This document shows positions 11,191 through 22,743 of a DNA stretch of 64,000 nucleotides, piece by piece. How positions within the stretch are numbered: position 1 is the stretch's first letter; every line of letters begins with the position of its first letter. The translations under genes were made by a program, and so were the position numbers. This stretch comes from Dicyema japonicum (taxonomy: Eukaryota > Dicyemida > Rhombozoa > Dicyemidae). Under the pieces are notes generated by a model. That model searched no databases, was not told the DNA's origin, and saw only the letters and a program-made list of their open reading frames with translations. The stretch covers positions 118,652-182,651 of the forward strand of contig RDEW01000075.1 of assembly GCA_011109175.1 (NCBI GenBank). The letters run 5' to 3'.

Positions 11191-11893
11191 GTGATTATCG
11201 CCTAGTTTTAAACGTAAAAATTTACTTTAAGAGATAAAATTCACTATATCCGACTTCACTATAAGCGGTTTTTACTGTATATATTATTTTCATCTTGTGC
11301 TCATCGAGGGACCACTCGCTTCGAGACAATGTCTCGGCTTATATCTACATGCTTAAAAAAGGAAGGACAGCTTATTTTCAGGTCGTGATACGTATAAACA
11401 TAGTGAATTTACTAGAGTTTGACAGAACCAGAGCAATATGCAGTCATTTCTTTGTATCGACGATTTCGACAAAGGAATGCTGATGGTAGGGTCTATTCAA
11501 ATTTGTAAAAGGGTGGAGTCTTTTCAAGTAATAACGACGCAGAAAGTGCATACCTCCATGTGGCAAAAGCATATTATATAGAAGCCAAATAATTGGTCGG
11601 TATATTTTGTGTATGCAGTCTTCTATTGAGTTTAGGCTTTTTTATACAATTGCCTTCAACTTCTGAAATCCTTTAGTTAGAATTTTTAATATGCCTTGTG
11701 AGGATCATCATAAATATTAGACCATTTCCTGCTCCTCACCACTTGACGTCCACGTAAATAAAAAAATTCTCATGTTTTTATGGAAAAAGTTTTATTCTGT
11801 TGTTTATGGAAAAATAAACATATTTAAAATAATCAAAATATAATTTAATGGTATTAAATTAAAACAATTTAAAAAATCAAAATATATATAGCC
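11191..11893. other. intergenic, with one pogo-like terminal repeat
   Basis: No gene seen. At 11236-11277 the minus strand begins CAGTAAAAACCGC and is followed by TA on the plus strand, the form of pogo/Tigger terminal repeats. The other end was not found. The rest is AT-rich. Confidence 0.35.
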
Positions 11894-13221
11894 ATGTGGA
11901 ATCAACAATTTCAACTTCAAAACCAAATTGTATTTAATATATCTAAATATCCTTTAGTGCCAGTAACAGATTGTCATCAGGATGTTTTGCAAGCATGCAA
12001 ATTTGTGAATTTTTTCAATGACGACAGAGATAAAGTTATTCTAAGACTTAACTGTTATTTGGCTTCAATCGGAGTTGGAAAAAGCTTTTATAGACCCGAT
12101 AAATGGATTTCATTCCCCAAAACCAATATCTTTCAAATTTTTAAAGTTTTCCGGTATAAATTATCTATATAGGGAATCTGTTATAGCCACGTTGATTTAT
12201 GTAAACCTGTTGATGGCGAAGTATCCCTTTTGTTCGGCTACCCAGCCGATCACATCAGAAATGCAGTGGAGGGTGAAATCTCAAAGGTCATTGTTTCTAA
12301 CACGGGGGTGACCCTTCATGTGGTTTCTTTGGTTCCTGTGTCTCCCAATTCGTTTAAATTTGAATTATTAAAGAACTGTGGTCAACTTCGTGTGCAGGAA
12401 TCAGGGACAGAATGTGTCCACAGATCAAATCTTGCAACGAATACGTGAAAACTACCAAATAGTGAATCAATTGAAGAATTTGGGTGTCTTCGATTGTTTC
12501 AGATCCCCTGGTACTACCGAGGCTCATATTGAGGCGATAAACCGTCATCCTATTGAAGGTTATTCTTATAGATACGTTTTTAGGATTTTCTAGTGTCCAG
12601 TGGAATGCAGCCTACGAAAAGAACCCCAGAAATCGAAAATGATTATATCAGCAATTTTAAGCCCAGCCGAGCTGTCTAGGCGCTCTTTTTTGCAAAAAAG
12701 GTGTATCGAGTCAAACTGCAAGAGAATTGAGGTGCCTGACTGTTTTATTTTAGTCAGTTGAGTATCGAGTGAAAAACATCAATCGGTCACTTTTTTCCGC
12801 TAATTCATCCTTGATTTCCTTGACTAAAAGAAGGGACCGACTGACATATCGTTTTAGTCAAGTTGCCTAAGTATTTTAAGTAAAGCTTGTCTCACGGCTT
12901 TCAACAGAAAATCCTTCTGAAGAAGTTGTGAAAAAGATTAGGCAGTGCTACAAATTTGTATCCAATCACGATCATTTTCAGGTTCGTGCCTTTTTTATGA
13001 TTTAGGCACCGATTGATTCGGTGAAGGCAAATTTGTCTCAGTGTCGACTACCTGCATCAATTCCGTTTTCTGAATCAAATTTGGCAGAGTTTTTGTCTGT
13101 ACAATCTAAAAGAATAGAGGATCTGATTGAACAAACCAAAAGATTGTCAAAAATAACGATGGACGTGGAATTATCTGTTCTTGGTGGTGATTTAAACACT
13201 AAACGGAATGCATATCTTTAA
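11894..13221 (+). CDS. NUP54: nucleoporin NUP54 orthologue, with one apparent frameshift
   Basis: Exons 11894-12145, 12173-12351, 12374-12575, 12601-12731, 12754-12861, 12886-12981 and 13006-13221, with introns of 27, 22, 25, 22, 24 and 24 nt. The protein follows animal NUP54 throughout: 'FNDDRDKVILRLNCYLAS...GVGKSFY' (human NDDRDTIISRWNQLQAFWGTGKGYY), 'IFQIFKGICYS' (PFCRFKAIGYS), an alpha/beta domain, 'HPIEGYSYRYWNAAYEKNP' (NPPAGVDPIIWEQAKVDNP), and a C-terminal coiled coil ending 'LSVQSKRIEDLIEQ'. NUP54 sits in the NUP62 channel complex of the nuclear pore. The N-terminal FG-repeat region is not visible. In the W-A-A-Y exon a run of four As (12636-12639) is one short, so coding length is 1184 nt. 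An alternative 18-nt intron (12576-12593) keeps the frame but loses the conserved W...NP block. Confidence 0.9.
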
Positions 13222-13549
13222 TAACATTGATTTACTTTATTTTCTTGATGTGAATGACTTTATTATTGTATTTAACAAATTTCGTGAGATCCTAGAGGCA
13301 AGATGAACGCTGTTTGGACATATGCTTCATCTATACCTGAGGACTTTTGCGAATGTGGCCATGAGGATTGATTTGTTTTGGACGCTCCGAGTTTCCGTGG
13401 TCGACCGAGGGCAAGATCTCAAGAGCGTTGAAGACCTTGACAGGCTGCGGAACATGGCAGAGTTGTCAGAAATGGAAGAAGTCAACTAGTAGTTTGGTTT
13501 TTCGCGTTGCGAATGCTTTGTCACGACTTATGACATATCGAAAGTGCGT
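13222..13549 (+). pseudogene. LINE family A 3' end
   Basis: Broken frames show 'FRGRPRARSQER' and 'DLDRLRNMAELSEMEEVN' (the GRPRT...DLDxLRxLA pattern of family A), then the 3' element 'gttgcgaatgctttgtca', 'tatgacatatcgaaagtgcg'. It starts just after the NUP54 stop codon. Confidence 0.55.
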
Positions 13550-13616
13550 ATAATTCTCTCAAATTTGCCACAAAAATCGCCGGAACCAAAAATGGCAGAT
13601 TTGAGAGTGTTTACTG
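13550..13616. mobile_element. 67-bp palindromic pogo-type MITE
   Basis: The minus strand reads CAGTAAACACTCTCAAATC followed by TGCC and TGG, and the left edge is its inverted copy (aattctctcaaatttgcca). The terminal sequence resembles the pogo element at 38456-39259 (CAGTAAAACCTCTCTAATTC). TA follows the right end. It has no coding capacity and would need a transposase supplied in trans. Confidence 0.55.
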
Positions 13617-14439
13617 TATCTAAACGAAGACAACCACTTGATGCAGTAGATTTATGTATGATTTATTAAAAATAGATATCATCATTGACTAGATCTCACC
13701 GTTTAGGTTCTCCATTTATGACTTTTTAATTGATATACCTTTACGGAAGCCGACAATTAAGAGTCTATTTGGCCCTGAATTCTCTGAAAAGTGATATTGG
13801 GTAGAGTAGTTTTCTTATGTGTCATCAAAATAAATGGTCTAAGGTTCTTCACTTTAGCTCTTAGTGTTGAGCAATGTTTCCGGTTCAAACTATTAGGCGA
13901 TCACAATCCTCGCGATCAGTTGTGCAATCATGTATCTATTATCCTCCGTCGTGCCCAGTGTAAATTGAAAGTGTCTTCTTTGAACTTGCAAAGGAGATTA
14001 GTCGAGTAACCGATTTTCTGAGTCAATGGATTTTCTTTCGCACGACAGCAGTTAGGCAAATTGAATGTCAACCTTCTTTCAAATACGGAGAAAACTGGAT
14101 CCACGTTTGCGGATCGAATTTTCCGTAAATTGATAGGTATTCTACTTTGGAACTCAGCGTATTGAGGGTCTTTTGATATATATAGAATTGATTTGTTTCG
14201 AGTTTTATTGATTGATGGCAGAAAGATCCAGAGAATGACATCAAGTGATGTAGATTGGATGCTCGGTTTAGTAATTTATTTACCACCGATCTCTTCAACT
14301 AAAGGATACCAGTGGCTAACATGAAATTAATTACCAAGAGAGGGCGTTCCAGAATTCCTACTGGGGTGCGAGATTTTAAAAATTTATAGTTAATTTTTTT
14401 TAAGATTCTTTTTCAAATCATAAATCTATTATTTTTTAA
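13617..14439. other. no gene recognised; S2-like fragment at 13888-13960
   Basis: 'ttaggcgatcacaatcctcgc' with 'atcctccgtcgtgccca' resembles 61290-61360 and is probably an old repeat. Otherwise there is no coding similarity that I recognise. Confidence 0.35.
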
Positions 14440-15120
14440 TTAATGAGTTTATACCTAACTACTTTTTTTTGGTTGGAAATTAAATTTATAACTCTATTAA
14501 TCCGGAAAAATTTATTATTTGTTATGAAAAAGAGAAAGTGGAATGAAAATTATGTACGTTTTGGATTTACTTATAAGACAATCAATGATCTCCAAAGGTC
14601 CAAATGTTTATTATTTGAAGCTACATTCTCTAACGAAACCTTCCAAACTGGAGTAACACTTTCTAAATAAACATGGTGGAACTAATAGTAGCGGCAATGA
14701 TTTCGAATCTCTAAAAATCAAGAGAGCTCGATATGATCGCAAGTGACTCTTCCTAACTTAGGATTTGTATATCTTGATAAACCGATTTTGCTTGCCTCTT
14801 ATAAAGTGCCTATAATATTGCAAAGTCTAAAAAGCCACATACAGTCGGAGAAGATTTGATAAAACCATGTGCATTGAAAATGGTATCAATAATACACGGT
14901 ACAAAGGAAAGACAAAAAATTGAATCAGTGCCGCTATCCAACAATGTAATTCACATTCGAATATGTGAGTGGAGTTCAGTACTGAAAATGTACTCACGAT
15001 TATTTTTCAAACGGCTTTATATGAACTTAATCCATTTGCATAGAGATACTTATGTTAATCAGGATTCAGCTCTCTTTTGTCAATTAACAATAAATTCAGA
15101 AATCGCCTGAATCCAGAACA
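14440..15120 (+). pseudogene. ZBED-like hAT transposase remnant
   Basis: The N-terminal part reads 'KWNENYVRFGFTYKT' then 'KCLLFEATFSNETF', the start of ZBED5/FAM200-type hAT proteins with a degraded BED finger (second Cys lost). About 300 nt downstream the C-terminal dimerisation motif appears: 'LNPFA-RYLC-SGFSSLLSI' and 'NKFRNRLNPEH'. The catalytic middle is deleted and stops interrupt the frame. Family role: cut-and-paste DNA transposition. Confidence 0.65.
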
Positions 15121-15393
15121 TCACCCCACTGGTGAGATCTGATTGACGAGAATTGGCCTTAGCTGGAAAGTCCATCTTTCGGATTTGAGCCCACGGTATT
15201 CAAATCCGATGTTATCAGACGTTGCTCAAGCAAAAAGGCCAACAGTAGTTCTTGTGTTTTTTGAGGATCATTTGTAATTAATTATTTATATTTATTTTAA
15301 TTTTTTCTATCATTGATCATAAAATCTTAATAAAATGGTCTTTTTCATTGGTTCAAAATAATCAGTACCAGCTTTATTGATCGCATCACATTT
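15121..15393. other. no gene recognised
   Basis: Flank of the hAT remnant, AT-rich, with no identifiable feature. Confidence 0.3.
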
Positions 15394-16020
15394 TTAGTTT
15401 TATTTCTTGCCTGTTCTTTATTCAAAACATCAATAAACTTCCAAATAGTAGGATGACACGCTCTAATTAGAGAATTAAAAGAATGATACCATCCTTTGCA
15501 AAAGTTATTTGTTTTAGGCCCAGCAACTCTCCTCGCATCGAAACAATTTCACAATTCATTGGCAAAACGTTGACAAAGAAGTACTTGACGGCGGTAGGGA
15601 CATCCTATCCAAATATCTTCTACATAATTGAATACAAGTTGAGCTTTTTCTGGGAAACTTTTGTAATCGCACACATGTAATGTCGGGAAATGCGAGCGCT
15701 GCAATCATGCGCATTTTCAAACCGAATTCTGTCTCTCTCTGATATAATAGTTGTATTCCCTGTTATTGGATACATCTAAATATGGATTGGGAAAAATGAA
15801 AGAAACAGCCCTTCGAATAGCATCAGGAAATGTAATATTAAATTTACTTATAGCTGCTTTTTAGAAATCATTCATAATTGTCCTCGGTGATAACGATGGC
15901 TCCTATGATTTTAATTCCAAAAAAAACTTTTTTTTATAGCTTTCTTTCGTTCTTTTTCTTATTAAAATGTATATAAGTGGTAAAACATCATTATTTACTA
16001 GTCCATGAATCGTAAAGTAA
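15394..16020 (-). pseudogene. M2-family MULE transposase fragment
   Basis: Closely similar to 4893-5520, same strand, with scattered substitutions and small indels. It retains the region encoding the MULE C-terminal block and 'GCFFHLSQS'. Both TIRs and the FLYWCH end are missing, and it stops abruptly at about 16020. Confidence 0.8.
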
Positions 16021-16189
16021 TTTACCGGTTACCAACTAACTTTCTTTTCTATTTTGGACTTTTACTGACTATTTCTTAGTCTTCCTGAGTTTGCATTGCA
16101 CATTCTTGATAAGTCATCTTTGAGAACTTCAGACAGTCATCCAGTTCAACCTATATAACTTTTAATGACTGAGTCTTAAGAGACAATGG

Positions 16190-16500
16190 GTGAGGTTCTA
16201 AAATAGATGTCTGAAAAGAACATCGTCAATATGGAGCCACAAAAGGATAGGATTGTTACGTATAAATGACCAGATTTCCGTAAATGTAAATGGACAACTA
16301 TTTCGCGGACACAGGAGCCGGATTCCGTGGAAGGCCAAAAACGACACTTCCGACTATTTGAATGAAGACCTATCGGTGGTTGGTATGAGACTAACTTCAG
16401 CGGACGACCTAGACCTAAGAGAACTAGCGCGCAACAGAAGATCATGGTCGAAGCTGATTCGGAATACGGCACAAGCGAAACTTAACTAATTTTATGCTTT
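16190..16500 (+). pseudogene. LINE family A C-terminal fragment
   Basis: Frame 16253-16489 ends 'GMRLTSADDLDLRELARNR' then 'RSWSKLIRNTAQAKL', corresponding to the 'GEDLDWLHTAASSRKKWMKL' end of the copy at 30.4-31.2 kb. The core polymerase is absent. Confidence 0.55.
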
Positions 16501-16869
16501 CTCAAAAGTATTTTTAATAAAATAATAATAAATACAAGACTGCAAATCGTCAAATTCATTTAACAGATCAATCGTTATATTTCAATATTACTCAAAAAAA
16601 GATTACCAATTTTGATAATTTTTACTAAACTATAACATTAACAACAAGTTTAAAGCTATTAATCAAATTATCTCAGAGAGCAATCATTATCAAGAAAGTC
16701 AACACAGGTCTCGTATCATCACTGATAACTTGATTAACAAAACATAACACAATAACACACCACAAAAATAAATATATAGAAAACGTGATTATTTAAAAAT
16801 ATTAAGATAAAATAATTTGATGAATAATAATTTAATTAGTTTTTGGTTCAATAAAAATAAAAATAAATA
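16501..16869. other. no gene recognised
   Basis: Very AT-rich spacer with no feature I can support. Confidence 0.3.
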
Positions 16870-18640
16870 AATATCGTTTAACAGCTTACGAGTCTCTCCA
16901 TTTTGCGGAAGATCGAACCTTCCTGGAGGAAATCCTCAGCCCAAAGAAGAGAAAATCACTTTACTGCTCTTTGCTAAACATCAATGGATTTAAAGAGATG
17001 ATAATGGAACTCCCTCACTCCTGGCAAGTCAGAAGATTAACGTAGCTATGATTTAAGAGACCAAACTCACTTTTAATGACCATACCTCTACATACCCCAG
17101 CTATGAGGCTATCAGGATGGACCTTAAAGAGAGAAGAAGTGGAGGTCTGCTTCCTCTATTCAAAAAGGACATGTAATGCAGAGACTTCTCATCGGAAGTG
17201 TGAAATCTTGTTGGGGATGATTAAGTTACCGAATAATTGAAATCTCGCTCGGGACAACGAAAAAAGAATATGCCTTGTGAATATCTACGTTCTGCCTCCG
17301 GGATTCTATCCGAAGAGCTATGTTGTGAAAACCTATCAAGACTGGCTTCCCTCGCTGAGATCATCATCTCCAGAGATCAGAATGCGAAGCATTCCTTATG
17401 GGTGTCAATTTAACTAGCCGACATGAGAGAGAAACTATTGTTATCGAAAACGGAATCCGGCGATATTGAATGATCCATCGAAAAATAAAGACAACACTCA
17501 GAGAAACGGATCAGCCTACCTAGCAACCGACTTAACACTACTCTCATCACTTTCGTTGAAAATTACCTGGTTAGTCTTTTATGAAACAAGAAGTGATCAT
17601 AATCAGATTTTGGCTAAGATCAAAAGAGATCCCAAAGTGAAGAGAATTCATAGCAGCTACAATTACAAAGGTGTTGACTGGAGATTGCATCGCGCAATCT
17701 CGGACGACAGACTGAATAATAGTTACTTGGATCTTTTCAGTTTTCAGGATAAAGCGATTAGCTACTTTACCCACGTAATTTTAGAAGCAAGATCTATTCG
17801 AAAAGTTGCAAAGGGAGAGGAAATATCGCTTGAGGAGAAATACGTTCAAAGAGATGTGAACAAATATATAAAATTCTACACGAAAATTTCATTCTGGAGC
17901 ACAGGAAGTCACCTCTTTTATTACTCGTAAAACTGAAAAGGAGTATGATCAGCTCTAATTCTCGGAGAAGGATGTGAAGGAAATACTACATTCCGCAAAA
18001 AAACAACATACTCTCACAGACCAGACAATATTCAGGTTATTCTATTGAAAAATCTTGGAGACGCTTTCCTAATTTCGTGCTTTCCTAAGACGCTTTCCTA
18101 ATGATATTGTTTTGGCTTCATTAGATCGGGACATCCAGAACGCCACAGAATGAATACAAATTAACCTTAACGCTTCATATTAGAAATCAGCTCATGGTGA
18201 ATACAGAGAAGTCGACCATGTCTCTTTTTACCTCAGAAAAAAGATTGGGAAGGAAAGACAGTCACCTTGAAGTTAATCAAGGTCGAAGGATCTTGGGTGT
18301 GACACTTGATATGCATCTTTGTCTACCATATGTAGAAAATATTCTTGTAAAACGTGTAAAGAAACTGAACGTAGTAAAAAGTTTATCGGAAATATGGAAG
18401 ATTGGCACTCATCTGGTCCTGATGAACGTGTGCAGTATATAGAACCACGTTTCTCGTATGCATGCGCTTCTTGAAGACCGACCATATCTCGGACAAATAT
18501 GAAGAAAATCGAGGAAATGCAAAAGAGGATTTAAGAATAACGGAGATGTTGGATTTGTGAAGATCACCAAACTGGACCAACGCTTCTGGAGACCCTTATG
18601 AAACTAGACTCCAAAATGGAATGAGGCCTCGTAAATTAAG
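16870..18640 (+). pseudogene. 2A-type LINE, decayed copy (endonuclease to RT)
   Basis: The order follows the copies at 57-62 kb. A decayed 2A motif (GNPQPKEE instead of NPGP, about 16931) precedes 'SLLNINGFKEMI', the start of an APE-type endonuclease. Further on are 'VNIYVLPPGFYPKS' (endonuclease core), the linker 'FETRSDHNQIL' (SDHN, with the catalytic His) and an RT remnant with 'NDIVLASLDRDIQ' in place of YADDIVVAS. Frame 18194-18442 carries 'MVNTEKSTMSLFTSEKR' and 'ILGVTLDMHLC', the post-YADD part. Numerous stops and frameshifts. Confidence 0.7.
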
Positions 18641-19340
18641 TTAGCCGTCCTGTACGATCATGCGCGGGCACGAGGGAGGAACAACGGACAAAGATGATGT
18701 CACATTTGGAAGCGTCGGGACCACGTGCTACTTAGTTTGGTTTTTGCGTGGTCTTGGATTGTTAAATAAATCAAGAAAATAATTTTCTATATGCTTAAGT
18801 AAAACGTTTTATAAGCAGCTTGTCAGTGTTAGTACAATAAACGCGGGTTAGCCGCTTTATAACGGCTTATTTGGAGCCCCTGGGAACCCTCTTTGAACCT
18901 TTTGGACTAATTGGTTCATCGGTTTGCTTTGATCCACAGGACCGCCCGTTTTGGACCCCAGGCAAGTCTGGTTAAATGCCAATCTGGCTAAGAGGCAATC
19001 TGCGGAATGTCCAAGTGGAGCAGAAAAACAATAATGCCCTCTGACTCCCAATTACTTGTTGTTAATAAAGTTTTTCATTTATTGTTCAAGTGTTTTTAGG
19101 TGATACGTATCTGGATAGTTTTCTTGATTATCACCGATTTTATATATACACATGTTCTTTTGCTAATATTCAATGACTTTGAAATACTCACAAATTTAGT
19201 ATAATGTCGAGACAATTTCGGCTTTCGCATTATGTATCAACTCCAGCATTCTTTATCTTCTCGCAATCCACTTGCTGAAGATTTTGGTTAAAATGTTATT
19301 CCCACTACAACTAAAAGTATTTGATTGCTCCTAAAAAAAC
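18641..19340. other. unassigned; less AT-rich island at about 18840-19050
   Basis: The 18840-19050 segment is clearly richer in G and C than its flanks and has no good reading frame. It is not a recognisable tRNA or rRNA. The rest is AT-rich. Confidence 0.3.
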
Positions 19341-20995
19341 ATGCAACGTGCGTTCGATTCGGTGGCGTTACCAGTTCATTGTGAAGGGGTCTGTTTCAGT
19401 ACAAATCACCTTCTTTTTATTGATGATCTGAAGATGTATGCTCGAACAGCCGAGGAGCTCTACTCCATGGGGGTCTGTGCCAGGGAATTCTTTGAGAGTA
19501 TAGGGCTAGATTTGAATTATTCAAAGTCTGCGACTAACACGCAAGTATGTAGCGAGTTAGTAAGAGTCATAGAGGAACACGAAGGATATAAGTATCTGGG
19601 TGTTACCGAATCTCCAAAGTCCCTTATAATGCCTGAGACAAAGCGACAAATTACTGAAGGCATCCGTAAAAGAGCAGCGTTATTGTGTAAGACGTCTCTA
19701 AATGCAAGGAATTTGTTCCTAGCATTAAATGAGTATGCTGTCTCGCTGCTAAACTACTACATAGGTGTTGTGGAGTTTGAGCCCAAAGAGTATGATGAGA
19801 TGGATGTTATGATCCGTGGAGTACTCAGAGAGAACCATGTCCATGTGCTGGCAGCCAATAAGGAGAGACTATATTTACCCCGTGATAAATTCAGCCGTGG
19901 ACTGTGTGGAGTAGTCCAACTAAGTGAGCGTATCCTAATGCGAATGCACGACACCCTGATAGCTGGGTCAAGTGTGTCTGCTAGGAAGCACGCCATAATA
20001 ACGACCGAGAAAACACGGGCAACCCACCTAGGCACTATCAGACCTTTTTTGTCTGCTAAGTATGGTGTTGATGATGGTGGGCTAGTAAATGTGAAGGCGT
20101 TGATCGAATTACAATATAATAATTTGATGGAAAAGATCAACTTAAAAAGCCTTCATAAGGTCCTCTTCAGAGCATTGGACAACCCACATGTCGACCTTAA
20201 GTCGTCGACAATATGGCTAAAATACGGTGACAACTCATCGATCGGAGGCGTTGTACACGTATATGCGAGACCGCAATATTTTTTAGGGTCGATCAACAAA
20301 TACATGTCCCCACTGTAAGTCAAGGAGCATGTCGGTTGATCATTTAGCCACTCGATGTGGATCCATGCTCTGCCACGACTATGTGTGGAGGCACAACGAG
20401 GTAGTAAGGAGTCTTCATCTTCTACTATGCAATAAGTATGGTATTCGCCACATCAGAAAGTTGCGGACTCATAAGGTGCAATCTGTAGTAGAGAACACCA
20501 GGGTCCAAATTAAGGTAGACAGTGTTATCCGTACCTCGGTGCTAGTCAAGCACAATAAACCGGACATTGTGGTACACGATAAAGAGTCTGGCCAAGTCCT
20601 TATCATAGAGGTTGGTATTACGTCTCAAGACCGTTTGCAGACTGTGGAGGTGGAGAAAAAAAGGAAGTATGACTTGCTTGCAAACGAGATGGGGCAGATG
20701 TTTGGTTGCAAGGTCCTCGTTATTCCTATAGTAATGACGTGGGAAGGAATTGCAACAAAGTACCACAAGAGTTATCTGAAGCAGTTGGGGTAGATAGGAA
20801 GCTCCAGGCCTATCTACAGTCCACTGTGTTAAAGCGGACCCTAGAGAGCCTGACACTGGAGTATAGGAGGCAAGCCCTGAGATGCCATATGGGAAGAGGG
20901 TTCAATTAGACAAGGCGCTCTCGGAGTTGTTTCAGCAACCAGAATCGAACCTGCCTGAGGAGGCTGGCGAACAGGCAGGCTAGGAAGGTTGTTGA
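19341..20995 (+). pseudogene. R4/Dong-like LINE, 5'-truncated, three lesions
   Basis: The copy starts inside the polymerase: 'QRAFDSVALPVHC...NHLLFIDDLKMYAR' carries the catalytic box as FIDD rather than YADD/FADD. Then comes 'GYKYLGV', a long thumb region, a zinc finger 'CPHC...MSVDHLATRC', and a PD-(D/E)XK restriction-like endonuclease: 'KPDIVVHDK', 'VLIIEVGITSQD', 'EKKRKYDLLANE'. The C-terminal 'VIPIVMTWEGIATKYHKSY' block is also present. Compared with the copy at 28.2-29.0 kb, this one has lost 2 nt near 20236, has TAG at about 20284 where the other has TTG, and has lost a G near 20790. Such LINEs cleave and prime at one target site using this nuclease. Confidence 0.85.
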
Positions 20996-21526
20996 TTATT
21001 AAATATATTAACTTTTTTATTGTTTGTTAAATAAAGGGGGGTATTTTATTGCTCCTTTTATAATATTAACAAAATAATTATGCTCAATTATTTATCCGAA
21101 GATATTTTTACGATCACGTTATTAGTTAGTTAGGTGCTACCACAGACTTTGGAATTTTCATCCATTCATAATTTTTGTCAAACCCATTTAACAGATTACA
21201 GTACTTGCACTTAAGTTTTGATGGAAACTCATATTAATGCTAAAAATTGAGAAATTGGTTAGTTAAAAAAAAGTAACAACCAAAAGGTGACATTCTAATA
21301 GGTCATTAAGGTATGTCTGTTTTTTCTCCAGAAATCAGTCAGGTAGTAACAACCAAGGTGGCTCTCAAAGCAGGTATATCTGACGTGGTGCAGAAATCAA
21401 AAGCCGACTGGGACAAGAGAAGAAACCTTAACGATTGCGATAAATATATTTAATTTAACTAATTAGAATAAAATGTAATAAATAATTGTAAAATAATTTT
21501 ATTCAAAATAATAACTTAACCTTGTT
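20996..21526. other. 5' flank of STAM, nothing firmly assigned
   Basis: AT-rich. 'gtaacaaccaa' occurs twice (21272, 21349) and a typical 21-nt intron-like string (gtatg...ctccag, 21311-21331) is present, but joining the flanks meets a stop. No VHS-domain sequence was found here. Confidence 0.35.
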
Positions 21527-22743
21527 ATGTCGAATTTTAACGCGGACGAAGAAGAGAAAAATCTAGAATTAGGTACATGATAAACATAATTTTATAAAGC
21601 CTTGAAGATTTCTCTGCAGGAATTCGAAGAAAAGTCAAAGCTAGCAGCCAACGAACCAGAAAATTCAGAAACGCGCCAAGTCATGGCACTTTTTGACTTT
21701 GAAGCTGTCGAAGAGAACGAACTTACAATCAGGACAGGTGACATAATAACTATCACAAATGACTTGTAAGCACTATATAACAAATAGCAACGAATATTGG
21801 TACGAAGGCTTTAACCGAAATGGAGAAGGTGGATTTTTTCCTTCGAATTTTGTGACTTTTGATTTTCATGATACAATGCCTGTTTCCAAATTAGTGACCG
21901 TTGAAATTGATCCTGTACTGTCAATTTTGTTTAGTTTAAGTCCCTGATGGATAAAATGATGGAATTGATTGAGAATTCTGATCCCACAAAGGAGCACAGC
22001 ACTTCCGAATTTTCAGACTGCAAGAAACGTACCCAGGTGATGGAACAGATGATAGAAGGCGAGATAACAGCCATTGATCAGTTATTTGCAAATTTAATTT
22101 CAGACAACTTTCATTTTTGAACGATCTATCCCAGAACTTCTATAATTTGAGCCTACAATACAGCGAGGCTTCCAAAAACGAGTATAGATACAATCCTAAC
22201 GAGTTTCTCTTTGTATAACTTTAGTGTCGCTTATTCAACTAAGTTTAGACCTCATACGCCCTATATTAAGCAAAGTGTTCCCAAATCTGTGAATATATAT
22301 CAAAATATGAGTGAGACTGCTAATGTGTATAAAAATACGTCTGAAAATACAAATATGTATCAAAATAAGCTTGAAGTTGGTAGTTTTCAGAGGAATGTGT
22401 CAGATGTCGATTTTCTTAACCAAACTCGGAATCCTCAAGCATTTCAAGGAGTCAATTTGAATCCTTATTACCCTTCGTTTAATTCCCAAACTGCATTGGA
22501 CCTACATGGAGTTTGAACCCACAAAATGCCCACGTATTTTCCACAGAACTCCCTCCACTTGATCCTTCTTTGTATGGACAAAATTTTGATTGTTATAAAC
22601 AATATAACATGGAATATGTGCCTCCTCGTAATATAAGTGATGTGGATATAGGAGGTAATCCTGTGTCCTCTGAGATCAATCAACCAAATATTTATCCAAG
22701 AGATGCTTCATATCATCAGAGGAGTGATTTCAATCAGAGATAG
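21527..22743 (+). CDS. STAM: STAM/HSE1 endosomal adaptor (UIM + SH3 + core), VHS domain not seen
   Basis: Exons 21527-21572, 21600-21765, 21788-21914, 21935-22080, 22104-22202, 22225-22476 and 22512-22743; introns of 27, 22, 20, 23, 22 and 35 nt. The 355-aa product has a ubiquitin-interacting motif (EEEKNLELALKISLQEFEE), an SH3 domain (MALFDFEAVEENELTIRTGD ... YWYEGF ... GGFFPSNFV), then the STAM/HRS-binding core with 'DPTKEHST' (human ADPTGEGS), and an Asn/Tyr-rich tail. STAM pairs with HRS in ESCRT-0 to sort ubiquitinated receptors at endosomes. The N-terminal VHS domain of other STAMs is missing from the sequence upstream of this ATG, so it is lost, truncated, or on a distant exon. The 35-nt intron is the longest found and is needed to join the last two exons in frame. 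Confidence 0.9.

Noticed and set aside
11930-11958. An additional intron in NUP54 exon 1 (gtattt...ctttag)
   Set aside because: Removing it creates an in-frame stop, while the unspliced frame continues into conserved sequence.
21300-21455. Possible 3' exon of another gene ahead of STAM, after an intron-like gtatg...ctccag
   Set aside because: Joining the flanks meets an in-frame stop in the only frame that leaves the downstream part open, and the peptide is not recognisable.
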